Shown piece by piece: positions 8,505-16,458 of a DNA stretch of 64,000 bases. Below the pieces are notes generated by a model, which saw only the letters and a list, made by a program, of their open reading frames with translations, did no database searches and was not told the DNA's origin. Both the position numbers and the translations under genes were made by a program. Every line of letters starts with the position of its first letter. Positions within the stretch are counted from its first letter, which is position 1. Source of the stretch: Paractinoplanes maris. Lineage in GTDB: Bacteria; Actinomycetota; Actinomycetes; Mycobacteriales; Micromonosporaceae. The stretch is from positions 558,001-622,000 of the forward strand of contig NZ_JALPVL010000003.1 of assembly GCF_023544465.1 (NCBI RefSeq), read 5' to 3'.

Positions 8505-8956
8505 GGCGTCGTAGTTGCCGACCTCCACCAGGTTGCCGTCCGGGTCGCGCAGATAAACGCTGGTGATCGGGCCGGTAGCGCCGGTGCGGGCGACCGGGCC
8601 GAGCTCGACTGGAAGGTTCCAGATCCCCAGCTTCCGGATGAAGGCGGCCAGCGGCACCGCGCTGATCAGGCACAGGTCGGCCGACCCGGGGGCCGGCGTC
8701 CGGGCGTGGGGTTGCCACTCGTGGCCGGCCTGATGGAGGTTTGCCGGACGTCAGGCCCTGCCGGCCGTCGCCGAAGACCACCGGTGTCAGGCCGAGGACG
8801 GCGGAATACCAGGGTCGCGGTGATGTCACGGACCGTCAGCACGAGATGGTCCAGGCGGGTGATCTCCACCGGGTCCGCGTACTCCAGGGTGCCGCCGGGG
8901 TGCGCGATGCCGGCGGCCCCCCGGGACCGCAGGAACTGCTCCACAGGGGCGGTCAT
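8505..8956 (-). pseudogene. VOC/glyoxalase family gene broken by two frameshifts
   Basis: Three frames together encode one VOC protein. Frame one, from ATG at 8956, gives DPVEITRLDHLVLTVRDITATL. Near 8805-8812 the homology moves to a second frame (YSAVLGLTPVVFGDGR). Near 8735-8755 it moves to a third (NLHQAGHEWQPHARTPAPGSADLCLI, then GPITSVYLRDPDGNLVEVGNY, the metal-ligand end of the domain). The third frame has no stop after the domain and runs on into antisense of the EamA gene. The ATG is 1 base from the stop of the metallophosphoesterase upstream, so it was once the second gene of that operon. Two lesions plus a lost stop favour real decay over one sequencing error. Confidence 0.75.
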
Positions 8957-8957
8957 G

Positions 8958-9776
8958 TCACGGCCTCCCGAGACGGGCGATCACGTCGGCCAGCCCTTCG
9001 GCGTCCAGCTCGTAGGCGGTCCGGCCCGCGTGCGGGTCGCGGGCGTGCAGCACGTGCAGCAACGGCGACTGCGGGCCGCCGAGCTCGACCAGGGTGGCCG
9101 AGGCCCCACGGGCCGCGCGCTCGGTGCCGGCCGGCGCGGTCAGGTCGACCCGGGTGACCACGCCGGGCGTGACCCAGACCGGCACGCCCTCGAGCAGGCC
9201 GAACAGCTGCAGGTGGAAGTGGCCGGTCAGGATGAGCCGCACGTCGGTGCCGCGGATGGCGGCGGCCAGGGCTTCCGGGTTGAGCAGGCCCAGCGCGTGC
9301 TGCACCTCGACGTCGAGGGCGATCGGCGGATGGTGGAACGCCAGCACCGTGCCGTGCTCGGCCGGCGTGGCCAGCACCGAGCGGAGCCAGGCCAGTTGCT
9401 CGTCGTCCAGCCGGCCGTACCCCTTGCCGGGCACCAGCGTGTCGAGAGTGACGATGCGGTGGCCCTTGATCGTGGTCACCGTCGTCACCGGCCCGAGGGC
9501 GGCCTCGAACGCCTTGCGCTCGTCGTGGTTGCCGGTGGTGTAGAGCGCCGGGATGTCCCGCTCGGCGGCGAACCCGCCGACCAGGTCGCGGACCGACGCG
9601 TACGCCTCGGGGGAACCGTCGTCGGCCAGGTCGCCCGTGACGAGCACGGCGTCGAGCCCGGCCTGCCCCGCGCAGTCGTGCAGGATCTGCCGCAGCGACT
9701 CGCGGGGGTCGAAGCCGTCGGCGTTGAGCCCGGACGACCGGATCAGATGGGTGTCCGACAGATGCAGGATCCTCAT
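8958..9776 (-). CDS. Metallophosphoesterase (CpdA/icc-like phosphodiesterase)
   Basis: A 272-residue calcineurin-like phosphoesterase with every metal motif in order: LSDTH, VTGDLADDG, TTGNHDE, FHHPP and LTGHFHLQLFG. Start ATG at 9776 puts MRILHLSDTH at the N terminus as in the 3',5'-cyclic-nucleotide phosphodiesterase (CpdA) group; upstream codons in frame are not conserved-looking. The likely activity is hydrolysis of a cyclic nucleotide or other phosphodiester; the substrate is unproven. The decayed VOC gene follows after 1 base. Confidence 0.88.
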   Translation of the reverse strand: MRILHLSDTHLIRSSGLNADGFDPRESLRQILHDCAGQAGLDAVLVTGDLADDGSPEAYASVRDLVGGFAAERDIPALYTTGNHDERKAFEAALGPVTTVTTIKGHRIVTLDTLVPGKGYGRLDDEQLAWLRSVLATPAEHGTVLAFHHPPIALDVEVQHALGLLNPEALAAAIRGTDVRLILTGHFHLQLFGLLEGVPVWVTPGVVTRVDLTAPAGTERAARGASATLVELGGPQSPLLHVLHARDPHAGRTAYELDAEGLADVIARLGRP

Positions 9777-9807
9777 GCGACGGACGCTAGAGGATCCCGG
9801 CAATCGA

Positions 9808-10158
9808 TTATCGGTTGAGCTTGGTGCGCCAGTCGGACGGGACGGCGCCGGAGGGGCCGGGGACGGTCTGGTCGGCCGGGCGGCTGTGCGCGGGCGCCAG
9901 CACCGGGCCCGAGCCGGCCTCCTCGGTGGAGAAATCCCAGAACCAGTCCTCGCCCGGCTCGAAGGACTGGATGACCGGGTGACCGGTCTCGCGGAAGTGG
10001 GCGGTGGCGTGCTGCGACGGTGAGGTGTCGCAACAGCCGATGTGGCCGCACTGCGCGCAACGCCGCAGGTGGAACCACCAACCGCCGGCGTCGAGGCACT
10101 CGACGCAGCCGGTGCCTGAGGGGGGAACGTCGGGCTGGATCGGGTTTTCGCTCGTCAC
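9808..10158 (-). CDS. UBP-type zinc finger protein
   Basis: A 116-residue protein whose first 80 residues form a UBP-type zinc finger: GCVECLDAGGWWFHLRRCAQCGHIGCCDTSPSQHATAHFRETGHPVIQ, with paired Cys and His ligands. In eukaryotes this domain binds the ubiquitin C terminus; bacterial versions are widespread in actinobacteria and have no settled role. The tail is Pro/Ser-rich and probably disordered. It stands between two genes of the same strand. Confidence 0.85.
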   Translation of the reverse strand: MTSENPIQPDVPPSGTGCVECLDAGGWWFHLRRCAQCGHIGCCDTSPSQHATAHFRETGHPVIQSFEPGEDWFWDFSTEEAGSGPVLAPAHSRPADQTVPGPSGAVPSDWRTKLNR

Positions 10159-10188
10159 GCCGAAAAACCTACCCCAGCTCCGGGGAGA

Positions 10189-10656
10189 TCAGACCGCATC
10201 GTCCGTCACATCGGCGAAGGTGCCGCCGAGCGCGCGCACGGCCTCGTCGGCCGGCACCTGCAGGCCCACGCCGCGTTCGCCCGCCCCGAGGTTGATCGTG
10301 CGGCCCTCCGTACGGGAATCCGCGATCACCGGCCAGGCCGTGCTCGCCCCGAACGGGGTGATCGTGCCGCGCTCGTATCCGGTGGCCGCCTTGGCGGTCG
10401 CCGCGTCGGGCATCGAGAGCCGGTTGACCCCGAGCAGCGCCCGCAGCTTGGGCCACGAGATCGACCGGTCGCCGGGCACCAGCACGAACACGTAGTCGTC
10501 GTCCGCACGCCGCACGACCAGCGTCTTCACCAGGTCACGAACCTCGACGCCCTGCGCCTGCGCGGCCTCGGCGACGCTGCTCACCGGCCCGTGGCGCAGC
10601 AGCTTGGACGGCAGGCCCAGTGACGCGGCGGCGGCCTCAGCCGGATTCGTCGACAT
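10189..10656 (-). CDS. YbaK/EbsC family aminoacyl-tRNA deacylase
   Basis: A 155-residue YbaK/ProX-type domain: VRDLVKTLVVRR (with the conserved Lys), YVFVLVPGDRSISWPKLRALLG, the ATGYERGTITPFG loop, and the closing TINLGAGERGVGLQV. Family members clear misacylated tRNA such as Cys-tRNAPro or Ala-tRNAPro in trans. Length matches stand-alone members. ATG start; the gene is 30 bp upstream of the UBP protein gene on the same strand. Confidence 0.85.
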   Translation of the reverse strand: MSTNPAEAAAASLGLPSKLLRHGPVSSVAEAAQAQGVEVRDLVKTLVVRRADDDYVFVLVPGDRSISWPKLRALLGVNRLSMPDAATAKAATGYERGTITPFGASTAWPVIADSRTEGRTINLGAGERGVGLQVPADEAVRALGGTFADVTDDAV

Positions 10657-10729
10657 GTGATCACCGTAGCGCCGGCCGGAACGCGGTCAGGCCACACCCG
10701 GTGCGGGTGTGGCCTGGCTTCGCGTGGAC

Positions 10730-11137
10730 TCAGCGGCGGCGGTTGTCGTCGCCGCGGTGGTCGCCGTGGTCGTCGTTGTCGTTGTCGTGGTCGTCGTGGT
10801 CACGGCCGCGGCCACGGTCGTCGCGCCAGTCCCGCGACTTCGAGACCTCCAGCTGCCAGTCGCCGCGGTGGCGACCGAACCGGACCAGGTCGCAGTCGTA
10901 GTCGTCCCACCGGTCGCGCCACTCGCCCCGCTGTCCGGCGCGCTCGCAGTCGCGCCGGGAGTCGTAGTAGCCCTCCACCCAGTCACGGTCGCGGCGCGGC
11001 TGCTCAGCCGTCGTCGTGGCCGCCCGGACCGAAGTGTCTGGTGCGGATGTCGACGCCATGGCCGGACCGGCCCCGAGCGTCGCGCCCGTCATCAGGCTCA
11101 GTCCAACGAGTGTCAGAATCCGCGTTGCGGCTTTCAT
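10730..11137 (-). CDS. Secreted protein with a charged Asp/His/Arg-rich tail
   Basis: A 135-residue protein with a Sec signal (MKAATRILTLVGLSLMTGAT, cleavage near AMAS-TSAP). The mature part has one small domain with two Cys (WVEGYYDSRRDCERAGQRGEW ... YDCDLVRFG) that may form a disulfide, then a tail of about 35 residues made almost only of Asp, Asn, His, Gly and Arg. Such a tail could bind metal or simply be disordered. The domain resembles small secreted proteins common in Streptomyces relatives; no function is known. The tail DNA is a GTC/GTG low-complexity tract. Confidence 0.65.
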   Translation of the reverse strand: MKAATRILTLVGLSLMTGATLGAGPAMASTSAPDTSVRAATTTAEQPRRDRDWVEGYYDSRRDCERAGQRGEWRDRWDDYDCDLVRFGRHRGDWQLEVSKSRDWRDDRGRGRDHDDHDNDNDDHGDHRGDDNRRR

Positions 11138-11365
11138 GGTTCACCCTTCCCTCGAGCCGATAAGTTCCCTGCCAATCCATCACGGGGAGACAGCCCGGCA
11201 TGCGACATTGGCGGCCTTTCGCCCGTTCGGTGGAGGTCAGGTCGGATATGTGTCTCGAATACCGTGGCGCGGCTGACGTGGCGACAGCGGTATGCGCCAG
11301 GGGCAGGGGGAATGGAGATGCCCGAGAGCGGATTGTGCCTTCGGGAACCGACAGTTGGAGGAGCC

Positions 11366-11745
11366 ATGACCAAGAACCGCCCCGAGCTCGTGCCCGGACC
11401 CGACCACCCCATCACCATCACCATCACGCCGGCCACATCGTGGTCAAGGTGGGCGGCAAGGTGGTGGCCGACACCCGCAACGCGCTGACCTTGCAGGAGT
11501 CGACCTACCCGGCCGTGGCGTACATCCCGATGAGCGACGTCGACCAGTCGCTGCTCGAGCGCACGCCGACCTCGACCTACTGCCCCTACAAGGGCGACGC
11601 GACGTACTACTCGATCCCGGCCGGCGGCGACCAGGCCGTCGACGCGCTGTGGGTGTACGAGAACCCGCGTGACGCCGTGGCCCAGATCAAGGACCACGTC
11701 GCGTTCTACCCCGACCGCGTCGACTCGATCGAGATCACGGCGTAA
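11366..11745 (+). pseudogene. DUF427 protein gene with a single frameshift near codon 21
   Basis: ATG 11366 has a good GGAGG and begins MTKNRPELVPGPDHPITIT, the usual DUF427 N terminus. In that frame translation soon leaves the family and stops at 11486-11488. From 11428 the family continues in another frame: AGHIVVKVGGKVVADTRNALTL, YCPYKGDATYYSIPAGG and ALWVYENPRDAVAQIKDHVAFYPDRV, ending at 11745. One missing base at about 11427 restores a normal protein of about 126 residues. The lesion lies at three tandem CATCAC units, which read as six His in the downstream frame. It is either a sequencing error, a recent null allele or, less likely, recoding. Confidence 0.75.
11410..11427. repeat. Three tandem CATCAC hexamers at the DUF427 frameshift
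   Basis: Three perfect copies of CATCAC. Copy-number change would keep frame (units of 6), so the frameshift needs a separate one-base loss at the repeat edge. Confidence 0.8.
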
Positions 11746-11807
11746 CGAGCCACCTCACGGCCGCCGCTCGGCGAACACCAAGGTTCCGCACAGACTCCGC
11801 GGGCACG

Positions 11808-12731
11808 GTGATCCTCATGCGGAGACGAACCCTGTTGCTCAGCGCGTCGGCGGCCGTGGCCGGTGGGCTCGCGGTGAAGACCGGCGTGGCCTCGGCGAGC
11901 GAGCGGACCGTGCTGTCGTCGACGAGCGCCTCGACGCTGGCCCCGCGCGAAGTCACCCCGTACCACCCGAGCGCGAGCCACCCACCGGCCGCCGTCCGGC
12001 AGGTCGCCCGGCGCGACTACTCGTTCGCCCGGGACGGCCGGGCGCTGCCGACCCAGGTCTGGGCACCGGTCGGCCCCGGCCCCTACCCGCTCGTGCTCTT
12101 CAGCCACGGCCTGCGCTCGCAGCCCGACGACTACGCGAGCCTGCTGGCCCGCTGGGCTCAGGCCGGGTTCGTCGTGGCCGCCCCGCGCTATCCGCACACC
12201 GCGCTGGGCACGTCCCAGTACACCGCGTACGACCTGGTCGACCAGCCCGAGGACGCGTCGGAAGTGATCACCCGCATGCTCGAGCGGGACGAGGAGAGCA
12301 TCGACGCGTCGCGGATCGCCGCGGCCGGGCACTCGGGCGGCGCCATCACCACGTCGGGCCTGTTCAGCGCGCACCGCGACGACCGGCTCAAGGCCGGCAT
12401 CCTGATCGCCGGCACCGACTTCCTGGGTACGCCGTTCACCGGTCCGGCCGCGGCCATGCTCCTGGTCCACGGTCGCCGGGACACCTCCGTGAAGTACGAC
12501 GCCGCCCGCACGGTCTACGCGGCGATCCCCTGGTCACGCTCCCTGCTGACGATCACCGACGGCGGCCACCAGATCACCGGCGGCGAGCTCCCGGCCGTCG
12601 CCGGCACCACCGCCGCCTTCCTGCGCTGGAGCTTTTACGGCGGCGAACCCGCGCTGGCCGGCCCGGCCGCTCTCGGCGGCGTCGCCACGCTCGAGGACGA
12701 GCTCACAGCTGCCGCCGCACCTGCGCGATGA
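11808..12731 (+). CDS. Secreted alpha/beta hydrolase (dienelactone/PET-hydrolase-like)
   Basis: A 307-residue protein with a Tat-like signal (RRRTLLLSASAAVAGG, then a cleavage site near ASA). The hydrolase part has LVLFSHGLRS (oxyanion region), the nucleophile elbow AAGHSGGA (Ser), LLVHGRRDTSVKY with the acid Asp, and ITDGGHQITGG with the catalytic His. The set is complete. Start is GTG 11808 or ATG 11817; the second gives a more usual Tat N terminus. Probably an extracytoplasmic esterase; substrate unknown. The 3' end overlaps the convergent luciferase-like gene by 29 bp. Confidence 0.8.
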   Translation: MILMRRRTLLLSASAAVAGGLAVKTGVASASERTVLSSTSASTLAPREVTPYHPSASHPPAAVRQVARRDYSFARDGRALPTQVWAPVGPGPYPLVLFSHGLRSQPDDYASLLARWAQAGFVVAAPRYPHTALGTSQYTAYDLVDQPEDASEVITRMLERDEESIDASRIAAAGHSGGAITTSGLFSAHRDDRLKAGILIAGTDFLGTPFTGPAAAMLLVHGRRDTSVKYDAARTVYAAIPWSRSLLTITDGGHQITGGELPAVAGTTAAFLRWSFYGGEPALAGPAALGGVATLEDELTAAAAPAR

Positions 12732-13689
12732 GGGCCGGATCGATCTCGTACGGCGTGTAGAGCGAGATCCGGTCGACCAGCCCGCCGAAGCGCGAGCGCA
12801 ACCCCGCACCCACGTCGCCGGTCACCGCGAACGTGTCGAGCACCTCGTCGCTGATCAGCGCCGTCATCTCGGCCCAGGCCTGCCGCCGCGACAGGCCGTT
12901 GAGCTGGTCGGCCAGCTCACCCCAGCCGTGCAGTTCGAGCACCGGCCGGTAGGCGGGCGTCGAGGCGTAGAACGCGATCTGCCCCTTCACCGCCTGCTCG
13001 GCCCGCGACCGCGCGGCCTCGTCGGCGCCCAGCACGACCATGGCCGACAAGCAGACCGTGAAGTCGTCCAGGTCGCCGTCGCGGGCCACGCGCAACGCCG
13101 GCCGGGTGCGCTCGGTCAGATAGGCCGCGCTGGTCAGCGGGTGCACGAGCAGCCCGTCGGCGGCTCGTCCGGCCGTCCGGGTCATCCGCTCCCCCACCGC
13201 TGCCAGCAGGATCGGCGGATTTCCGTACGGGTTCGGGCCCGGATTGAAGAAGTCGGTCATCAGCGTGTGCCGGTAGAACTCGCCCCGGAACGCCAGCCGC
13301 TCCCCGCCCCAGGCTCGCCAGACGGCCCGGATCGCGCCGAGGAACTCCTCCATGCGCGCGGCCGGCTTGCTCCACGGCATCGCGAAACGCCGCTCGATGT
13401 GCGGCTGCACCTGCGAGCCGAGCCCCAGCTGGAACCGGCCCTCACTGATCAGCTGAAGGTCGTTGGCCAGCACGGCCACGCTCATCGGGTTGCGGGCGAA
13501 CGCCACCGCGATGGCCGACTGCAGCGTGATGCGGGAGGTGGCCCGGGCGGCCAGCGCGAGCGCGGGGAACACGTCGTGCTTGGTCTCGGCCGCGCCGAAC
13601 CCGTCGTACCCGTCCTTCTCGGCGGCCACCGCGGCCGACTCGACGAGCATCGGGGTGGCCGCGACGTCGGCGGCGAAGTCAACCAGCAT
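12703..13689 (-). CDS. LLM-class F420-dependent oxidoreductase
   Basis: A 328-residue luciferase-like TIM barrel, close to the actinobacterial group annotated as F420-dependent oxidoreductases. Motifs seen are FGAAETKHDVFPALALAA, the ARNPMSVAVLANDLQLISEGRFQLGLGSQ block that lines the coenzyme pocket, and PPILLAAVGERMTRTAGRAADG. It presumably moves hydride between F420 and an unknown substrate. The stop codon is read from inside the convergent hydrolase gene; the start lies 7 bp from the stop of the upstream peptidase gene. Confidence 0.87.
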   Translation of the reverse strand: MLVDFAADVAATPMLVESAAVAAEKDGYDGFGAAETKHDVFPALALAARATSRITLQSAIAVAFARNPMSVAVLANDLQLISEGRFQLGLGSQVQPHIERRFAMPWSKPAARMEEFLGAIRAVWRAWGGERLAFRGEFYRHTLMTDFFNPGPNPYGNPPILLAAVGERMTRTAGRAADGLLVHPLTSAAYLTERTRPALRVARDGDLDDFTVCLSAMVVLGADEAARSRAEQAVKGQIAFYASTPAYRPVLELHGWGELADQLNGLSRRQAWAEMTALISDEVLDTFAVTGDVGAGLRSRFGGLVDRISLYTPYEIDPALIAQVRRQL

Positions 13690-13696
13690 GGGACAG

Positions 13697-14959
13697 CTAT
13701 AGCACCTGCTGCCGGATCCACGTCCGGCACGCCCGGTCGACCGTCCGGAACGGCACGCCGTACGCCTCCCGGGCGGCCTGGTCGTAGTCGTTGTCCTGGA
13801 TCAGGACCAGCCGGACGAAGGCGAACAGCTTCTCGTCGCCGTACTTGCGGGCCATGCAGTCGGCGGCCAGGTGGCTCAGCCCGTAGAAGGCGTCGCCGGC
13901 CCGTGACGGCGCGTCCGGGCCGGGCTGCGCCGGGATCATCGACTTCTGCGGCGCGCCGCCGTTGAGCGCCCACCGCACGCTGTAGCGGCGCAGGGTGCGG
14001 TTGGCTCGCAGGGGCGACCAGCCGATGTATTCGGCGATGCCCTCGCTGAGCCAGGTGTCCTCGGCGGCGTCGGCCCGGTAGGCGCCGGAGAGGGTCACGA
14101 CGTGGCCGAGCTCGTGCTGCAGGGCGACGCGCAGCATGACCGGGTTGTCGTCGAGCTCGGTCATCCGCAGCATGACGTCGATGCCGTACATGTTGAGCGG
14201 GATGGCCAGGCCGATCGCCCAGTTGTCGTCCTCGCCGCCGTACCAGCTGCGCCACTGCGCCTCGCCGGCCAGGTAGATGCGGTAGCGCGCCTGCGGCGTG
14301 CCGATCAGGGCCGCGAACCGGTCGTCGACCTGGGCCGCCGCCTCGGCGACGGGCAGCACCTCGGCCAGGTGGCGGCGCTGGGCGGGCGCGGCGATCAGGG
14401 TCACGCGGGTGCCGCGCAGGGCCACCAGCTCGCCGTTCTCCCAGGGGGCGGGGCGGCGGGGATCATCGCTCGGGCCGGGCGCGACGGCGCTGATCACGTA
14501 CCGGTCGGCGACCGGGCGCATGGTGAGCCGTTGCTCGATGCGGGGCGGTTGCTGCCACTTGCTCCCGGGCTCGCCGGGGCACATGTCGACGCCGAGGCAA
14601 TAGGAGATCTCGGTCCGGATGGCCAGCGCGGCCGGGTCACCCTTGACCGGCCGCCCGATGCCCGGCCGGTAGTCGAACCGGGTCGCCTCGAGGGCCCGCA
14701 GCGAGCGGAACATGCTGCGGTACCGCTTGCGCAGCGGCGCGTCGACGGCGGCCAGCCAGGCCTGCTCGTCCCCGCTCAGCAGTGCTTGGGACTGCGCCGC
14801 GAGGGTGGCCACGGCCTGGTCGTAGGGGGTGACCGGCGCGGGATGACCGCGGGCGGCGATCGCCGAGGGTGCGGCCGGCCGCGAGACGACGACGGCCGCG
14901 GTGAGGGTGAGCATCCCCACCGCCAGGAGGGCGAGGTACAGGCTCGTGGCACGGCGCAT
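13697..14959 (-). CDS. Membrane-anchored gluzincin metallopeptidase (HELGH)
   Basis: A 420-residue protein with one N-terminal TM/signal (SLYLALLAVGMLTLTAAVVV). The exported part contains a zinc site: LRVALQHELGHVVTLSG (HEXXH) followed about 25 residues later by WLSEGIAEYIGWSP, whose Glu is the third ligand of the peptidase MA-like clan. The region before it resembles conserved secreted proteins of actinobacteria with a Pro-rich linker. ATG at 14959 is chosen for the MRR plus hydrophobic start; the frame is open far upstream with no family features. It sits just before the F420 enzyme on the same strand. Substrate unknown. Confidence 0.8.
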   Translation of the reverse strand: MRRATSLYLALLAVGMLTLTAAVVVSRPAAPSAIAARGHPAPVTPYDQAVATLAAQSQALLSGDEQAWLAAVDAPLRKRYRSMFRSLRALEATRFDYRPGIGRPVKGDPAALAIRTEISYCLGVDMCPGEPGSKWQQPPRIEQRLTMRPVADRYVISAVAPGPSDDPRRPAPWENGELVALRGTRVTLIAAPAQRRHLAEVLPVAEAAAQVDDRFAALIGTPQARYRIYLAGEAQWRSWYGGEDDNWAIGLAIPLNMYGIDVMLRMTELDDNPVMLRVALQHELGHVVTLSGAYRADAAEDTWLSEGIAEYIGWSPLRANRTLRRYSVRWALNGGAPQKSMIPAQPGPDAPSRAGDAFYGLSHLAADCMARKYGDEKLFAFVRLVLIQDNDYDQAAREAYGVPFRTVDRACRTWIRQQVL

Positions 14960-15027
14960 CGCTCTCCGTTCGGCCGGGGAGGTCCATCGGTCACCACGAT
15001 GGCATCCACCCCGGTCGAACGGAAGCG

Positions 15028-15528
15028 TCAGGCCAGGCCGGGAATCGGCATGCTGAGGACCCGTACGGTCCAGCGCCGCGACCCGGCCGTGCCGGCGCAC
15101 GACCCCTGCACCGCGACGCCGCTCTCGATCCGCAGGCACTTCTCGCTGTTCGTGTTGACCAGCTTGGCCGTCTCGCCCGTCGAGTCCCGCAGCACCCACC
15201 GCCGGGCCGGGGTCGCCGCGCACGGCTCGAGCCCCGCGCGGGCCCCCTCGACCCGCGTGCCGCCCGGCATGCTCAGGCACCGCCCGGTCTTGACGCTGAG
15301 CAGCTCGAGGGTGCCCGCGACGCCGGCCGGCCGGAACCGCCACCGGTAGGGATCGGTCGGCGCGCACGGCAGCTCGGTCAGCTCCGACGTGAGGCACCAC
15401 CGGCTGCCCGCGTTGATCACGTGGAAGTCGAGGCCCACGAGGTCGATCGGGGCCGGCGCGGCCTGGGCCGGGACAGCCGGGACGACCACCAGGGCGGCCA
15501 GGGCGAGAGCGAGAGCACGGCGCAGCAT
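15028..15528 (-). CDS. Secreted ricin-B-like beta-trefoil protein
   Basis: A 166-residue exported protein: signal peptide ALALALAALVVVPAVPAQA, then a 140-residue beta-trefoil-like body with repeated Cys/Trp units (WCLTSELTELPCAPTDPYRW, RCLSMPGG ... CAATPARRW, KCLRIESG ... CAGTAGSRRW). These resemble the QxW repeats of ricin-type lectins, so sugar binding is possible but not shown. It lies 68 bp upstream of the metallopeptidase on the same strand. Confidence 0.7.
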   Translation of the reverse strand: MLRRALALALAALVVVPAVPAQAAPAPIDLVGLDFHVINAGSRWCLTSELTELPCAPTDPYRWRFRPAGVAGTLELLSVKTGRCLSMPGGTRVEGARAGLEPCAATPARRWVLRDSTGETAKLVNTNSEKCLRIESGVAVQGSCAGTAGSRRWTVRVLSMPIPGLA

Positions 15529-15556
15529 GCCGGCACTTTACCCGATTTGTCCGCTT

Positions 15557-16414
15557 CTATCGGCGTAGCAGTTCCCGCAGCGCCTTGACCACCTCGGCCG
15601 GCGCCTCCTCGGCCATGAAGTGCCCGGAGGTCACCGGGATGTGCTGCAGGTCCGGCGCCCAGGCCCGCCACAGCGCGGCCGCGTCGAAGCCGAGCATCGA
15701 ACCCCAGTCCTGCTGGAGAACGGTCACCGGCATGCTCAGGACGTGGCCGGCGGCCCGGTCGGCCCGGTCGTGCTCGACGTCGATGCCGGCCGACGCCCGG
15801 TAGTCGGCCACGATCGACGGCACCGCACCCCGGCACGCGTCCAGGTAGGCCGCCCGCACCTCGGCCGGGATGGCCGCCGGGTCCTGGATCCACAGGTCGA
15901 GGAAGTGCCCGAAGAACTCGTCGGCCGACGCGGCGATCATGCGCTCGGGCAGCCCCGGCGGCTGGGCCATCAGGTAGAGGTGGAACCCGACCGCGGCCGA
16001 CACACCGTGCATGACCTCCCACATGTCCAGCGTCGGCAGGACGTCCAGCGACGCCAGGTGGGTGACGTGCTGCGGGTGGTCGAGCCCGGCCCGGATCGCC
16101 ACCAGGGCGCCCCGATCGTGCCCGGCCAGCGCGAACCGGTCGTACCCGAGCTCGTGGGCCAGCCGCACGACGTCGCGGGCCATGGTCCGCTTGGCGTAGG
16201 TGTCCGGCCCGGCCTCGGCCGGCTTGTCGCTGGCGCCGTAACCCCGCAGGTCCGGGGTGATCACGGTGTGGTCCTGGGCGAGGTCGGCCACCACGTGCCG
16301 CCACATCAGATGGGTCTGCGGAAACCCGTGCAGCAGCACGATCGGGCTGCCGCTGCCTTCCACCCGCACGAACAGCTCTACATCGTCGTCGACTCGTACT
16401 CGTTGCTGGGACAT
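15557..16414 (-). CDS. Alpha/beta hydrolase of the haloacetate dehalogenase/epoxide hydrolase type
   Basis: A 285-residue hydrolase with LLHGFPQTHLMWRHV (oxyanion HGFP), TPDLRGYGASDKP, a nucleophile elbow ALAGHDRGALVAIR with Asp instead of Ser, and the end TSGHFMAEEAPAEV with catalytic His. HGFPQTH, RGYGxSDKP and GHDRGA together are the signature of fluoroacetate dehalogenase relatives, which use the Asp to attack the halogenated carbon; many relatives have other substrates. It is divergent from the SARP gene with 44 bp between starts. Confidence 0.85.
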   Translation of the reverse strand: MSQQRVRVDDDVELFVRVEGSGSPIVLLHGFPQTHLMWRHVVADLAQDHTVITPDLRGYGASDKPAEAGPDTYAKRTMARDVVRLAHELGYDRFALAGHDRGALVAIRAGLDHPQHVTHLASLDVLPTLDMWEVMHGVSAAVGFHLYLMAQPPGLPERMIAASADEFFGHFLDLWIQDPAAIPAEVRAAYLDACRGAVPSIVADYRASAGIDVEHDRADRAAGHVLSMPVTVLQQDWGSMLGFDAAALWRAWAPDLQHIPVTSGHFMAEEAPAEVVKALRELLRR

Positions 16415-16458
16415 GCTGCGAGTCTGCGGAGCACGGATGAGCAGCGGATGAGTACGGT

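Noticed and set aside
10709..11365. Val-rich plus-strand frame before the DUF427 start
   Set aside because: It is antisense to the low-complexity tail of the secreted protein; poly-Val is from GTC/GTG repeats.
11200..11365. ATG 11200 as start of the DUF427 protein
   Set aside because: The N terminus it gives does not look like the family and lacks a ribosome site; ATG 11366 has both but is out of frame with the domain.
11410..11430. His6 run as a cloning tag, hence vector DNA
   Set aside because: It is in the middle of continuous genomic sequence with a natural family N terminus just before it in another frame.
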